64,000 nucleotides of DNA from Phytophthora colocasiae. Taxonomy: Eukaryota > Oomycota > Peronosporomycetes > Peronosporales > Peronosporaceae. Below the pieces are notes generated by a model. That model saw nothing but the letters and a program-made list of their open reading frames with translations, searched no databases and was not told where the DNA came from. Positions 41,517 to 51,505 of the stretch are shown here, piece after piece (the stretch's first letter is position 1; every line of letters starts with the position of its first letter). Made by a program: the position numbers and the translations under genes. The DNA is taken from the NCBI GenBank assembly GCA_018806915.1, contig JAGKQI010000050.1, forward strand, positions 310,001 through 374,000, in the 5' to 3' direction.

Positions 41517-41937
41517 CTAAGGTCTTCGACCTCCAGTCGATCCATGGCTCGTGGCGCTCCAGCCACGCCATACCAAGGATGAGGTCGTACCTCGAATCCA
41601 GGTCCAAGACCAAGCAGCGTTCCACGCTGTCGAAGTCCAGGAACTTCAGCCGTAGGTCCATGGGGACCTTGGCTGCCGTGACACGGACGCCCGTCGCTAG
41701 ACGGACAGTGACGGTGTCACCTCTTCGCGCTCGAAGCGCCTCAGCATATTGCTGACTACCCTCAACGGTGGAGCGTCTGACGTAGTTGCCAGACGCTCCT
41801 GAATCGATCAACACGATCCACGGCTTCTCGAAGCCCTTCACGTCCACATGGACGACCAGCAAGCCCTGCTTGCTCACACGTTCCGTGTTCAAGAGCACGG
41901 AGCTCTTCGGGGCTGAGCCCCAGTGCCTCTCACGCAC
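41497..41937 (-). pseudogene. Gypsy-2 copy 1 protease
   Basis: Retropepsin-type aspartic protease: active site WIVLIDSGASGNYV, then VRLATGVRV and the C-terminal DLILGMAWLERHEP. It aligns block for block with the gypsy-1 protease, showing that gypsy-1 and gypsy-2 are related lineages. The frame continues a short way into the linker before shifting. Confidence 0.85.
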
Positions 41938-42149
41938 TGCAGAACTCAGTTCTTCCCCAGTAGACCGCCCCGCGTCTACTGGGAGCCGTCGTTTCCCTGG
42001 GCAGAGCCCAAAGCGGGACCCGCGACAGGGTTGCGGCCATTCTGGCCGGCGCGCTCTTTGCGCAGAGGGCAGTTGGGCCTCAGGTGTGTGGGACTACCAC
42101 GTGTAGCACCGACGAGTGCTCATACGCTGCACCGCAGCTCGTAGCTCGG

Positions 42150-42942
42150 CTACTTCATCTTCAGCATAGCTGAGGTCCATGGGTTCGGGTCCCCGGACCC
42201 TGTGCTATTAGCACCGACCCTCGACAACTTAAAGTTGTGTTCAGCATTCAATGCCACGCTAACAGCGTCCTCGAAGGTGCGAGGATTCTGACGGAATGCC
42301 TCCGTCCTGGCCACGCCAGCTCTCAGACCTTCCATGAAGATAGTCACAGTGACCACCTCAGGTAGAGGATCGGCAGCCATGCCGGCAATGAGCGTGCGCA
42401 GCTCTTGGACATAGTCCACCAGGTCCTTCTTGCCCTGTCGGCAAGCGAGGAAGCGTGACCGCACGCGATACGCCTGGTTAGGTGGAGCAAATACTTGCGT
42501 AAGTTTGGCCTTAAGCTCACCCCAAGTGGAAGGCCATTTCTACCGACGTCCCAGACGTCAAGGCCCATTCTCGTGCTCGACCTTCGAGCTTAGAGATGGC
42601 GAACGCCACGCGTTGGCCTTCCAACTGGAGCATAGCGGCCCCCATGGCCATCTCGACCTCTCGGGTCCACAATAGGAGGTTCTCTCCTTCGTGCCCGTGA
42701 AAGGTCTTCACGCTGAGCGTGACGGGCTTAGCTCTCGGAGCGGGATTAACTCCTTTACATTCCGCTGAATGTGCTCAACGAGAGCGTTCTCGTACGAGGC
42801 AAATGCCTCCAGGCGCGCGTTGACGGCCTCCGGCCCTTGAGACGCAAGGTGCGCCATACCTTCAGGGCTCAGCAAGGACGTAAGCTTGTTAAGCTGTGTC
42901 CCGCTGACTCGGAGTCAAGTGAGCGTATGCTTCTGGCTCCAT
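42150..42942 (-). pseudogene. Gypsy-2 copy 1 gag, frameshifted
   Basis: ATG at 42942 (MEPEAYAHLTPSQRDTLNKL). Capsid-like blocks are [50 protein letters not shown] and FMEGLRAGVARTEAFRQNPR, in at least two frames. Downstream (about 42090-42110) the CCHC knuckle is broken by a 2-base deletion; copy 2 keeps CYTCGSPTHLRPNC intact. Confidence 0.7.
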
Positions 42943-42980
42943 TCTCACAGAGAAACAGTCTTCAACTCAGGAGTTGGATT

Positions 42981-42997
42981 GACTACTAGTGCTACCA
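42981..42997 (-). other. Gypsy-2 primer binding site (tRNA-iMet type)
   Basis: Minus strand TGGTAGCACTAGTAGTC, starting two bases inside the 5' LTR; the first eight bases fit the 3' end of initiator tRNA-Met. Confidence 0.65.
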
Positions 42998-42999
42998 GA

Positions 43000-43411
43000 T
43001 GCAGCGGGGCTGCGTAGGTGTGCACGGCACAGAGGAAGTTGGGTTGACTCGTAGAGTCCTGCTTGCAAGGCACTAGCCTTCGGTTCTATACAAGAACCAA
43101 GTAGTCCACTAAATACGGGACTCTCACAATCAGTGTCCCTATAATAAAGGAACTAACACTAATTATGTAAAATGCAAACTGATTTTTATTTATTTTATTG
43201 CCCTAATCCTGAATGTAACGGATTTAGTATCTAACATACTAAATCCTAATCAAATGTAATGTGTGGCTCTGAGCTAACAGCCAGCAACTGGCTACATATG
43301 TGACGTGTGAGAAACACTATGTGTTGTACACGGATCTGTGACTTGTGACCTGGATGGTGTATACCACACCTATTGTAGCCAAGGCGCGCAGCGCCGTGTA
43401 ACCCCGTTACA
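43000..43411 (-). repeat. Gypsy-2 copy 1 5' LTR (412 bp)
   Basis: Ends TGTAACGGGG and CGCTGCA on the minus strand; followed by target duplication AAGAG at 43412-43416. Confidence 0.9.
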
Positions 43412-43552
43412 AAGAGAGTTCGCTCTCTTCGACATCACGTTCAGGATGACAAGGTTTGGCTTGTCATCTTGCAGCTTACAGCGAGAAACCTTCTCGCTGG
43501 GGGCAGCAGTCCTCATCGTCGCGTGTCCAAGCTCGACACGCGAGACTGCATC

Positions 43553-43594
43553 ACCAGTAGGACGCCCCGCGCCTACTGGTCCTTGGCGTTTTTT
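43553..43594 (-). promoter_or_regulatory. -1 ribosomal frameshift signal, gypsy-1 copy C
   Basis: A AAA AAC at 43594 to 43588 in the zero frame of the intact gag (321 codons after its ATG), 7-base spacer 43587 to 43581, 9-bp hairpin 43580 to 43553. Confidence 0.8.
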
Positions 43595-44559
43595 GAACGC
43601 CCGCCCGCTGTGCACTCGCGTGCATAGTGACCGATGTTACTACACTTGTAACATCGAACCTTGCCGTATCTACGCTGCTGTTGACCAGCAGTCGTAGCAC
43701 TCGAGAGGTCCATAGGTTCCGGACCTCCCGTTTTCACAACAGGACGCGCCGGCTTCGGCGCGTTCGCATGGAGTTTAGCTTGACGCCGGCTAAACTCCTC
43801 TTGCATTGCAAGGCTGATCGCCTCCTCGAGAGTATTCGGATACTCTCGGAAGAGATATGTTTTGACGGGACCATCTCTTAGTCCCTTCATGAACGTGACG
43901 ACCTTGGTCGCCTCGTCGATCGGGTTGGCCACTATGTTCGATACCAAGTATCGAGCACGCTGGGCAAAGGTGTGAACATCATCCTTGCCCTGCTGCAGAT
44001 CGAGAAACTCCGCTCTCGATCTGAACTCGTTCTTCGGAGGCTCAAACGCAAGCTTGAGTTCCTCCTTGAACACCTCGTACGTGCTGAAGCACGTAGGATC
44101 CGAGAGTCGGCGCCCATAGGCCCAACTCCTCGCACGTCCGCCAAGACATGACATGGCGAACGCGACCTTCGACATCGGATCGACGATACGTCGAGCCGCA
44201 ACGGCTGTGTCGAGTTCGACAAGCCACCGAAGGAGGGTCTCGTCCTCCTTCCCCGTGTAGGTACTCACGTGGAGTTTCAACGACTCCACGCGTGGCTTAG
44301 GGGAAGCCACCGAGGCAGCAACATCTCGTTGCTCCTTAACAATGTACCCCAGAGCAACACCGTGTTGCTCTGTCGGCGATAGCGTACGAAGCATCGTAGC
44401 TACCGCTGCCTCTCCAATGACTTGTGAAAGTCTTTGGAGAGCTTCCCACTCTGGATCAGACAGGTGGGCGCAGTCCGTGCGCGTCACGGACATTTGAGGG
44501 GTCCCAGTGGATCCCTCATCCATTGGGGAGTTCTCTACCCCGCGTTCATATGACTCCAT
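43573..44559 (-). CDS. Gypsy-1 copy C Gag, intact
   Basis: 328 residues; the best preserved gag of the five copies. It has the capsid region and the CCHC knuckle and ends SKNAKDQ at 43573, five codons after the slippery heptamer. The -1 frame opens into FKKRQGPVGAGRPTGDAVSR and the protease, but gypsy-2 now interrupts that frame after MSKRANSL. Confidence 0.85.
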   Translation of the reverse strand: MESYERGVENSPMDEGSTGTPQMSVTRTDCAHLSDPEWEALQRLSQVIGEAAVATMLRTLSPTEQHGVALGYIVKEQRDVAASVASPKPRVESLKLHVSTYTGKEDETLLRWLVELDTAVAARRIVDPMSKVAFAMSCLGGRARSWAYGRRLSDPTCFSTYEVFKEELKLAFEPPKNEFRSRAEFLDLQQGKDDVHTFAQRARYLVSNIVANPIDEATKVVTFMKGLRDGPVKTYLFREYPNTLEEAISLAMQEEFSRRQAKLHANAPKPARPVVKTGGPEPMDLSSATTAGQQQRRYGKVRCYKCSNIGHYARECTAGGRSKNAKDQ

Positions 44560-44608
44560 ACGAACGAACAGCAGTCGGTCGTGGGACGGACTACAAAGTG
44601 CTACCAGG

Positions 44609-44661
44609 TGTAATGGGTCTACCTAGACCTATTAGATGGCGTACACGTGCGCTTACGTGTA
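44609..44661 (-). repeat. Gypsy-1 copy C 5' LTR, inner part
   Basis: First 53 bases of the LTR; the remaining 407 lie at 45943-46349 beyond the Tc1 insertion. Confidence 0.8.
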
Positions 44662-44915
44662 CACTCCGCGCCAGGATAGATCGGCCACCCACGTTGCTGG
44701 CCGTAACTCAGTCAATTTTAGGAGTTGGAGCCTGCTATTTAGATATGTTTTGCAGCTATTTTTGACTAAAGCGGTGTTTGTGCTAACGAGCTGGATATTG
44801 CAATTCATCGGGTGGCTAGCATACAGAGGAGCACTTTTGGCACCACGACAGGTTAGATCGGCCGCCAACACAATACAAATCTCAAATCAAATGTGACTAA
44901 ATGATTGCATATCAA
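44662..44915 (+). repeat. Left inverted repeat of the 1279-bp Tc1 element
   Basis: 254 bp; contains two GATAGATCGGCC / TTAGATCGGCC-like sites, one near the end and one about 195 bases inward, an arrangement like IR/DR elements. Confidence 0.9.
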
Positions 44916-45109
44916 AAGAGTCGATAAAGACGAGTGGTCTGTATTGGTGCTTACTTGGCAAGATACCACGCAAGAAAAAGCCCCACCAACCCCAGAAGAA
45001 GCCCCGCCTCACTGATAATGAGCGGGGTAGAATTCAAGGCCTTCGGGAAGCGGGTGTGAGCGCTCGTAACACTGCACTGCTGACCTCCCGCAGTCGAGAC
45101 ACCGTCGCC

Positions 45110-45690
45110 CGTGTTGTTGCCCCAGCTCCCACTGCGAAACAAAAGCGCCCAGGCCCCCACCTTATCTAACGGATCGTGAAACGCGGCGCCTAGTGCGCGA
45201 AGCGTCCAGGAGCAACCTCTCTGCCGCCAAGCTCAAGGCCGAGCTGAAACTCTCCGTCTCCGTGCGCACCATACAGCGTACCCTTTCCAGGGTAGACTGG
45301 ATGGTGTACACAAAGATGGAGAACACGTTGCCATTGAAACCGGAGGACATGGCCGCTCGTAAGGCGTGGGCTCGCACCATGCTAGTGCGGAAAGATAACT
45401 CAAGCATTCACGTCTCCAAGCAAACTAAGGTTTTTACGGAGCAAGCTGTAGATGTTCTAGATTGGCCATCAAAGTCACCGGATTTTAATCCCATAGAAAA
45501 TATGTGGTCTATTATGAGTAGGACGGTCTATAATAATGGAAAACAGTATGAGGGTGTAGCAGATTTAACTGTTGCGCTCTTTGAGGCATGGGAATCAATC
45601 CCATTAGCTCTACTAAAGTCCCTTATCGAGTCGTTGCCACGTCGATGCGTAGAAGTAGTTGATAGGAACGGAAACAGGACTCACTATTGA
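45110..45690 (+). pseudogene. Tc1 transposase, internally deleted
   Basis: The uninterrupted part is 45193-45690. A preceding block in a shifted frame gives PPPYLTDRETRRLVREAS, the start of the helix-turn-helix. The main frame has SAAKLKAELKLSVSVRTIQR, the second helix-turn-helix, then TLPLKPEDMAARKAWAR joined directly to DNSSIHVSKQTKVF, and LDWPSKSPDFNPIENMWSIM with the last catalytic acidic residue. The segment between KAWAR and DNSSIH, about 70 residues with the first catalytic Asp, is absent. The stop lies within the right inverted repeat. Confidence 0.8.
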
Positions 45691-45940
45691 TATGCAATCA
45701 TTTAGTCACATTTGATTTGAGATTTGTATTGTGTTGGCGGCCGATCTAACCTGTCGTGGTGCCAAAAGTGCTCCTCTGTATGCTAGCCACCCGATGAATT
45801 GCAATATCCAGCTCGTTAGCACAAACACCGCTTTAGTCAAAAATAGCTGCAAAACATATCTAAATAGCAGGCTCCAACTCCTAAAATTGACTGAGTTACG
45901 GCCAGCAACGTGGGTGGCCGATCTATCCTGGCGCGGAGTG
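45687..45940 (-). repeat. Right inverted repeat of the 1279-bp Tc1 element
   Basis: Exact inverted copy of 44662-44915 as far as read. Confidence 0.9.
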
Positions 45941-45942
45941 TA

Positions 45943-46349
45943 TGAGGAAGCGTGCAATTAGAATAGACTTAATTTAAGTATACTTATTTAAATAAGTATA
46001 ATTAAATCAAATATAACTAATTTAAACTGCAAAATACCGTAAAATGAGAACTGTTATTGAATTTGGCATAAGCCAATTATGGACCTCCTAAAACTGATTG
46101 TTATCTATTTCTAAAGGGTCTGCCAACGTGTGGTTGGCAGAAACTCTGCTCAGTGATTGGTAGAAATCCGTTACTTTCTACCAATAATATGCACAAATGC
46201 ACACGAACCATCCAATAATGAGGTTCGCCCATGTATCCTTTGGTGTGTACAGCACACCAAGGTCTGAGGCCCATTTCCAACCTCTAACAGTTATCCTAAC
46301 TGTTAGAGTTACAAGTGGTACAACCACTTGTACGTGTAACCCCGTTACA
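45943..46349 (-). repeat. Gypsy-1 copy C 5' LTR, outer part
   Basis: Continues the LTR after the Tc1 element and ends at the array with the same TTACA/GTTTGAGG junction as the other copies. Confidence 0.8.
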
Positions 46350-46513
46350 GTTTGAGGTTTTGTGGGTTGCTGGGTTTGTGTGTTGCTGGGTTTGTGTGTT
46401 GCTGGGTTTGTGTGTTGCTGGTTTTGTGTGTGTTTGTGGGTTTGTGGTGTGTGTGTTGAATGTGTGTTGGTGCCAATGTTTGTGTGGCGGTAGGGTGCGT
46501 AGTTTGTTGTCAT

Positions 46514-46586
46514 GGGGATGTAGCTCAAATGGTAGAGCGCTCGCTTAGCATGCGAGAGGTACAGGGATCGATACCCTGCTTCTCCA
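46514..46586 (+). tRNA. tRNA-Ala (AGC), copy 19
   Basis: Identical to copy 1; its 5' flank has TTGGTGCCAATG instead of TTGGTGTCAATG, shared with copy 24; 542 bp to the next start. Confidence 0.95.
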
Positions 46587-47055
46587 CTGAATCTGTTACT
46601 GTGATAACATCAGTTGACATTAGCACTTTCCCAAATGTGCACTTCGCGGTTCATCTGCGAGCTCCGCTGACCTTGAGTAACACTTTTCTTTCTTTTCTTT
46701 TCATCTTGCGTGTCGTCTGTGTATGTCGTCGCGACGCTTTTGTTGCGTTCTGTGGCCTTGTGTCTCTATCTCGGCTTTCCTTACACTCGCTATTCACTGC
46801 TGCACCTGGCTTCGCGGTCTTGGCGGAGTCTTGGCCGTCGTGGCCTTGGTGCCGTTTCGGCTCACCTGGTTTTGAGGTTTTGTGTGTTGCTGGGTTTGTG
46901 TGTTGCTGGTTTTGTGTGTGTTGCTGGTTTTGTGTGTGTTGCTGGTTTTGTGTGTGTTGCTGGTTTTGTGTGTGTTTGTGTGTTTGTGGTGTGTGTGTTG
47001 AATGTGTGTTGGTGTCAATGTTTGTCTGGCGGTAGGGTGCGTAGTTTGTTGTCAT

Positions 47056-47128
47056 GGGGATGTAGCTCAAATGGTAGAGCGCTCGCTTAGCATGCGAGAG
47101 GTACAGGGATCGATACTCTGCTTCTCCA
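47056..47128 (+). tRNA. tRNA-Ala (AGC), copy 20, variant
   Basis: The only copy with a change inside the gene: C62 to T in the T stem (GATACTCTG instead of GATACCCTG). It turns the G52-C62 pair into a G-T wobble and alters the last base of the B box. The cloverleaf can still form; transcription may be weaker. Confidence 0.85.
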
Positions 47129-47559
47129 CTGAATCTGTTACTGTGATAACATCAGTTGACGTTAGCACTTTCCCAAATGTGCACTTCGCGGTTCATCTGC
47201 GAGCTCCGCTGACCTTGAGTAACACTTTTCTTTCTTTTCTTTTCATCTTGCGTGTCGTCTGTGTATATCGTCGCGACGCTTTTGTTGCGTTCTGTGGCCT
47301 TGTGTCTCTGTCTCGGCTTTCCTTACACTCGCTATTCACTGCTGCACCTGGCTTCGCGGTCTTGGCGGAGTCTTGGCCGTCGTGGCCTTGGTGCCGTTTC
47401 GGCTCACCTGGTTTTGAGGTTTTGTGTGTTACTGGGTTTGTGTGTTGCTGGGTTTGTGTGTTGCTGGTTTTGTGTGTGTTTGTGTGTTTGTGGTGTGTGT
47501 GTTGAATGTGTGTTGGTGTCAATGTTTGTGTGGCGGTAGGGTGCGTAGTTTGTTGTCAT

Positions 47560-47632
47560 GGGGATGTAGCTCAAATGGTAGAGCGCTCGCTTAGCATGCG
47601 AGAGGTACAGGGATCGATACCCTGCTTCTCCA
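47560..47632 (+). tRNA. tRNA-Ala (AGC), copy 21
   Basis: Identical to copy 1; followed by gypsy-1 copy D. Confidence 0.95.
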
Positions 47633-47839
47633 CTGAATCTGTTACTGTGATAACATCAGTTGACATTAGCACTTTCCCAAATGTGCACTTCGCGGTTCAT
47701 CTGCGAGCTCCGCTGACCTTGAGTAACACTTTTCTTTCTTTTCTTTTCATCTTGCGTGTCGTCTGTGTATGTCGTCGCGACGCTTTTGTTGCGTTCTGTG
47801 GCCTTGTGTCTCTGTCTCGGCTTTCCTTACACTCGCTAT

Positions 47840-48541
47840 TCACTGCTGCACCTGGCTTCGCGGTCTTGGCGGAGTCTTGGCCGTCGTGGTCTTGGTGCCA
47901 CCTGGTTTTGAGGTTTTGTGTGTTCCTGGGTTTGTGTGTTGCTGGGTTTGTGTGTTGCTGGTTTTGTGGGTTGCTGGGTTTGTGTGTTGCTGATTTTGTG
48001 GTTTTGTGCCATCGCTCTCTGTCGCGCATGTGTTGTTGAAGCGTACGAGCGTACGCTTCTCCCAGTTGATCACCGGGTCATGCCGTGCAAGCCACGGCAT
48101 GCCTAATACCAAGTCGAACTTATCGTCTAGATCCAAGACGATAAGATCTTCTACAAACGTCCTTCGTTTGTAAGAGAAGCGCACACGGACTACGCGCTTC
48201 TCAGTCCTCACGGTGGCACCTGTTGCCAACCGCACCTCCAACACGCCGCGAGGCGTGTCGGCCTCTTCGAAGTCAAGCCTTCGAAGGCTTCCCTGTCGAA
48301 CAAAGTTGTTCGACGCGCCCGAGTCCACTAGGGCACGAAGAGAGTTCGCTCTCTTCGACATCACGTTCAGGATGACAAGGTTTGGCTTGTCATCTTGCAG
48401 CTTACAGCGAGAAACCTTCTCGCTGGGGGCAGCAGTCCTCATCGTCGCGTGTCCAAGCTCGACACGCGAGACTGCATCACCAGTAGGACGCCCCGCGCCT
48501 ACTGGTCCTTGGCGTTTTTTGAACGCCCGCCCGCTGTGCAC
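47840..48541 (-). pseudogene. Gypsy-1 copy D protease with repeat-encoded tail
   Basis: Open from HSGRAFKKRQGPVGAG, just at the frameshift site, through DSGASNNFV and MPWLARHDP to the element end, then 56 codons of minisatellite. It is the longest uninterrupted protease frame among the copies and shows that protease lies in the -1 frame from gag. Confidence 0.7.
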
Positions 48542-49487
48542 TCGCGTGCATAGTGACCGATGTTACTACACTTGTAACATCGAACCTTGCCGTATCTACG
48601 CTGCTGTTGACCAGCAGTCGTAGCACTCGAAGGTCCATAGGTTCCGGACCTCCCGTTTTCCACAACAGGACGCGCCGGCTTCCGGCGCGTTTCGCATGGA
48701 GTTTAGCTTGACGCCGGCTAAACTCTTCTTGCATCGCAAGGCTGATCGCCTCCTCGAGAGTATTCAGATACGCTCGGAAGAGATATGTCTTGACGGGACC
48801 ATCTTTTAGTCCCTTCATGAACGTGACGATCTTGGCCGCCTCGTCGACCGGGTTAGCCACTATGTTCGATACCATGTATCGAGCACGTTGGGCAAAGGTG
48901 TGAACATCATCCTTGCCCTGCTGCAGATCGAGAAACTCCGCTCTCGATCTGAACTCGTTCTTCGGAGGCTCAAACGCAAGCTTGAGTTCCTCCTTGAACA
49001 CCTCGTACGTGCTGAAGCACGTTGGATCCGAGAGTCGGCGCCCATAGGCCCAACTCCTCGCACGTCCGCCAAGACATGACATGGCGAACGCGACCTTCGA
49101 CATCGGATCGACGATACGTCGAGCCGCAACGGCTGTGTCGAGTTCGACAAGCCACCGAAGTAGGGTCTCGACCTCCTTCCCCGTGTAGGTACTCACGTTG
49201 AGTTTCAAGGACTTCACGCGTGGCTTAGGGGAAGCCACCGAGGCAGCAACATCTCGTTGCTCCTTAACAATGTACCCCAGAGCAACACCGTGTTGCTCTG
49301 TCGGCGATAGCGTACGAAGCATCGTAGCTACCGCTGCCTCTCCAATGACTTGTGAAAGTCTTTGGAGAGCTTCCCACTCTGGATCAGACAGGTGGGCGCA
49401 GTCCGTGCGCGTCACGGACATTTGAGGGGTCCCAGTGGATCCCTCATCCATTGGGGAGTTCTCTACCCCGCGTTCATATGACTCCAT
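48477..49487 (-). pseudogene. Gypsy-1 copy D gag, knuckle lost
   Basis: 336 codons open from the ATG at 49487, but indels near 48655-48690 shift the frame before the CCHC knuckle, so the last 80 residues (for example MDLRVLRLLVNSSVDT) are out of register. Substitutions such as RYMVSNIVANPVDEAAK versus RYLVSNIVANPIDEATK mark it as a diverged copy. Confidence 0.7.
48479..48520 (-). promoter_or_regulatory. -1 frameshift signal, gypsy-1 copy D
   Basis: Heptamer, spacer and hairpin are present as in copies B and C (six T at 48515-48520 on the plus strand), but the gag frame reaching it is shifted. Confidence 0.6.
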
Positions 49488-49536
49488 ACGAACGAACAGC
49501 AGTCGGTCGTGGGACGGACTACAAAGTGCTACCAGG

Positions 49537-49996
49537 TGTAATGGGTCTACCTAGACCTATTAGATGGCGTACACGTGCGCTTACGTGTATGAGGAAGCGT
49601 GCAATTAGAATAGACTTAATTTAAGTATACTTATTTAAATAAGTATAATTAAATCAAATATAACTAATTTAAACTGCAAAATACCGTAAAATGAGAACTG
49701 TTATTGAATTTGGCATAAGCCAATTATGGACCTCCTAAAACTGATTGTTATCTATTTTTAAAGGGTCTGCCAACGTGTGGTTGGCAGAAACTCTGCTCAG
49801 TGATTGGTAGAAATCCGTTACTTTCTACCAATAATATGCACAAATGCACACGAACCATCCAATAATGAGGTTCGCCCATGTATCCTTTGGTGTGTACAGC
49901 ACACCAAGGTCTGAGGCCCATTTCCAACCTCTAACAGTTATCCTAACTGTTAGACTTACAAGTGGTACAACCACTTGTACGTGTAACCCCGTTACA
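49537..49996 (-). repeat. Gypsy-1 copy D 5' LTR (460 bp)
   Basis: Same ends as the other LTRs. Confidence 0.8.
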
Positions 49997-50176
49997 GTTT
50001 GAGGTTTTGTGGGTTGCTGGGTTTGTGTGTTGCTGGTTTTGTGTGTTGCTGGTTTTGTGTGTTGCTGGTTTTGTGTGTTGCTGGTTTTGTGTGTGTTTGT
50101 GTGTTTGTGGTGTGTGTGTTGAATGTGTGTTGGTGTCAATGTTTGTGAGGCGGTAGGGTGCGTAGTTTGTTGTCAT

Positions 50177-50249
50177 GGGGATGTAGCTCAAATGGTAGAG
50201 CGCTCGCTTAGCATGCGAGAGGTACAGGGATCGATACCCTGCTTCTCCA
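50177..50249 (+). tRNA. tRNA-Ala (AGC), copy 22
   Basis: Identical to copy 1; 537 bp to the next start. Confidence 0.95.
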
Positions 50250-50713
50250 CTGAATCTGTTACTGTGATAACATCAGTTGGCATTAGCACTTTCCCAAATG
50301 TGCACTTCGCGGTTCATCTGCGAGCTCCGCTGACCTTGAGTAACACTTTTCTTTCTTTTCTTTTCATCTTGCGTGTCGTCTGTGTATGTCGTCGCGACGC
50401 TTTTGTTGCGTTCTGTGGCCTTGTGTCTCTATCTCGGCTTTCCTTACACTCGCTATTCACTGCTGCACCTGGCTTCGCGGTCTTGGCGGAGTCTTGGCCG
50501 TCGTGGTCTTGGTGCCGTTTCTGGCTCACCTGGTTTTGTGGTTTTGTGGGTTGCTGGGTTTGTGTGTTGCTGGTTTTGTGTGTTGCTGGTTTTTAGGGTT
50601 GCTGGGTTTGTGTGTTGCTGGTTTTGTGTGTGTTTGTGGGTTTGTGGTGTGTGTGTTGAATGTGTGTTGGTGTCAATGTTTGTGTGGCGGTAGGGTGCGT
50701 AGTTTGTTGTCAT

Positions 50714-50786
50714 GGGGATGTAGCTCAAATGGTAGAGCGCTCGCTTAGCATGCGAGAGGTACAGGGATCGATACCCTGCTTCTCCA
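50714..50786 (+). tRNA. tRNA-Ala (AGC), copy 23
   Basis: Identical to copy 1; last tRNA before gypsy-1 copy E. Confidence 0.95.
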
Positions 50787-51505
50787 CTGAATCTGTTACT
50801 GTGATAACATCAGTTGGCATTAGCACTTTCCCAAATGTGCACTTCGCGGTTCATCTGCGAGCTCCGCTGACCTTGAGTAACACTTTTCTTTCTTTTCTTT
50901 TCATCTTGCGTGTCGTCTGTGTATGTCGTCGCGACGCTTTTGTTGCGTTCTGTGGCCTTGTGTCTCTGTCTCGGCTTTCCTTACACTCGCTATTCACTGC
51001 TGCACCTGGCTTCGCGGTCTTGGCGGAGTCTTGGCCGTCGTGGTCTTGGTGCCGTTTCGGCTCACCTGGTTTTGTGGTTTTGTGGGTTGCTGGGTTTGTG
51101 TGTTGCTGGTTTTGTGTGTGTTTGTGGGTTTGTGGGTTGCTGGGTTTGTGTGTTGCTGATTTTGTGGTTTTGTGCCATCGCTCTCTGTCGCGCATGTTGT
51201 TGGAAGCGTACGAGCGTACGCTTCTCTCCTGTTGATCACCGGGTCATGCCGTGCAAGCCACGGCATGCCTAATAATAAGTCGAACTTATCGTCAGATCCA
51301 AGACGATAAGATCTTCTACAAACGTCCTTCGTTTGTAAGAGAAGCGCACACGGACTACGCGCTTCTCAGTCCTCACGGTGGCACCTGTTGCCAATCGGCA
51401 CCTCCAACACGCCACGAGGCGTGTCGGCCTCTTCAGTCAAGCCTTCGAAGGCTTCCTGTCGAACAAAGTTGTTCGACGCGCCCGAGTCCACGAGGGCACG
51501 AAGAG

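Larger units (their letters stand above)
35537..43411 (-). mobile_element. Gypsy-2 copy 1: full-length Ty3/Gypsy chromovirus-type element
   Basis: 7875 bp on the minus strand with two 412-bp LTRs (43000-43411 as 5' LTR, 35537-35948 as 3' LTR), TG..CA ends and a perfect 5-bp target duplication AAGAG (35532-35536 and 43412-43416) inside the gypsy-1 protease. Order on the minus strand: LTR, primer binding site, gag, protease, long linker, RT, RNase H, integrase, chromodomain, about 1.3 kb without sense coding capacity, polypurine tract, LTR. Integrase follows RNase H as in Ty3/Gypsy. A long antisense ORF covers the 3' part. Several frameshifts make this copy defective as assembled. Confidence 0.95.
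44662..45940 (+). mobile_element. Tc1/mariner element with perfect 254-bp inverted repeats
   Basis: 1279 bp inserted in the gypsy-1 LTR with TA on both sides (44660-44661 and 45941-45942). The ends start CACTCCGCGCCAGG. The inverted repeats 44662-44915 and 45687-45940 show no mismatch on reading. Between them is an internally deleted transposase. The empty site is seen in copies A, B, D and E. Confidence 0.95.
35203..46349 (-). mobile_element. Gypsy-1 copy C, split by gypsy-2 and by a Tc1/mariner element
   Basis: The gypsy-1 pieces are 35203-35536 (protease C-terminal part), 43417-44661 and 45943-46349. Taking out gypsy-2 with one AAGAG copy, and the Tc1 element with one TA, restores a 1988-bp element with the same breakpoints as copies A and B. 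Confidence 0.85.
46350..48008 (+). repeat. tRNA-Ala array, fourth segment
   Basis: Three tRNA genes; includes the shortest tRNA-to-tRNA spacing of the window (504 bp) and a 5' flank variant GTTTGTCTGGCGG at 47023. Confidence 0.9.
48009..49996 (-). mobile_element. Gypsy-1 copy D: truncated Ty3/Gypsy element
   Basis: 1988 bp with the common breakpoints. It differs from the others by a cluster of substitutions and indels at about 48630-48900 and 49150-49215, so it is the most divergent copy, perhaps by gene conversion from another family member. Confidence 0.85.
49997..51174 (+). repeat. tRNA-Ala array, fifth segment
   Basis: Two tRNA genes. Small indels (TTTCTGGCTCACC, GGTTTTTAGGG) begin to appear in this segment and become frequent to the right. 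Confidence 0.9.
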
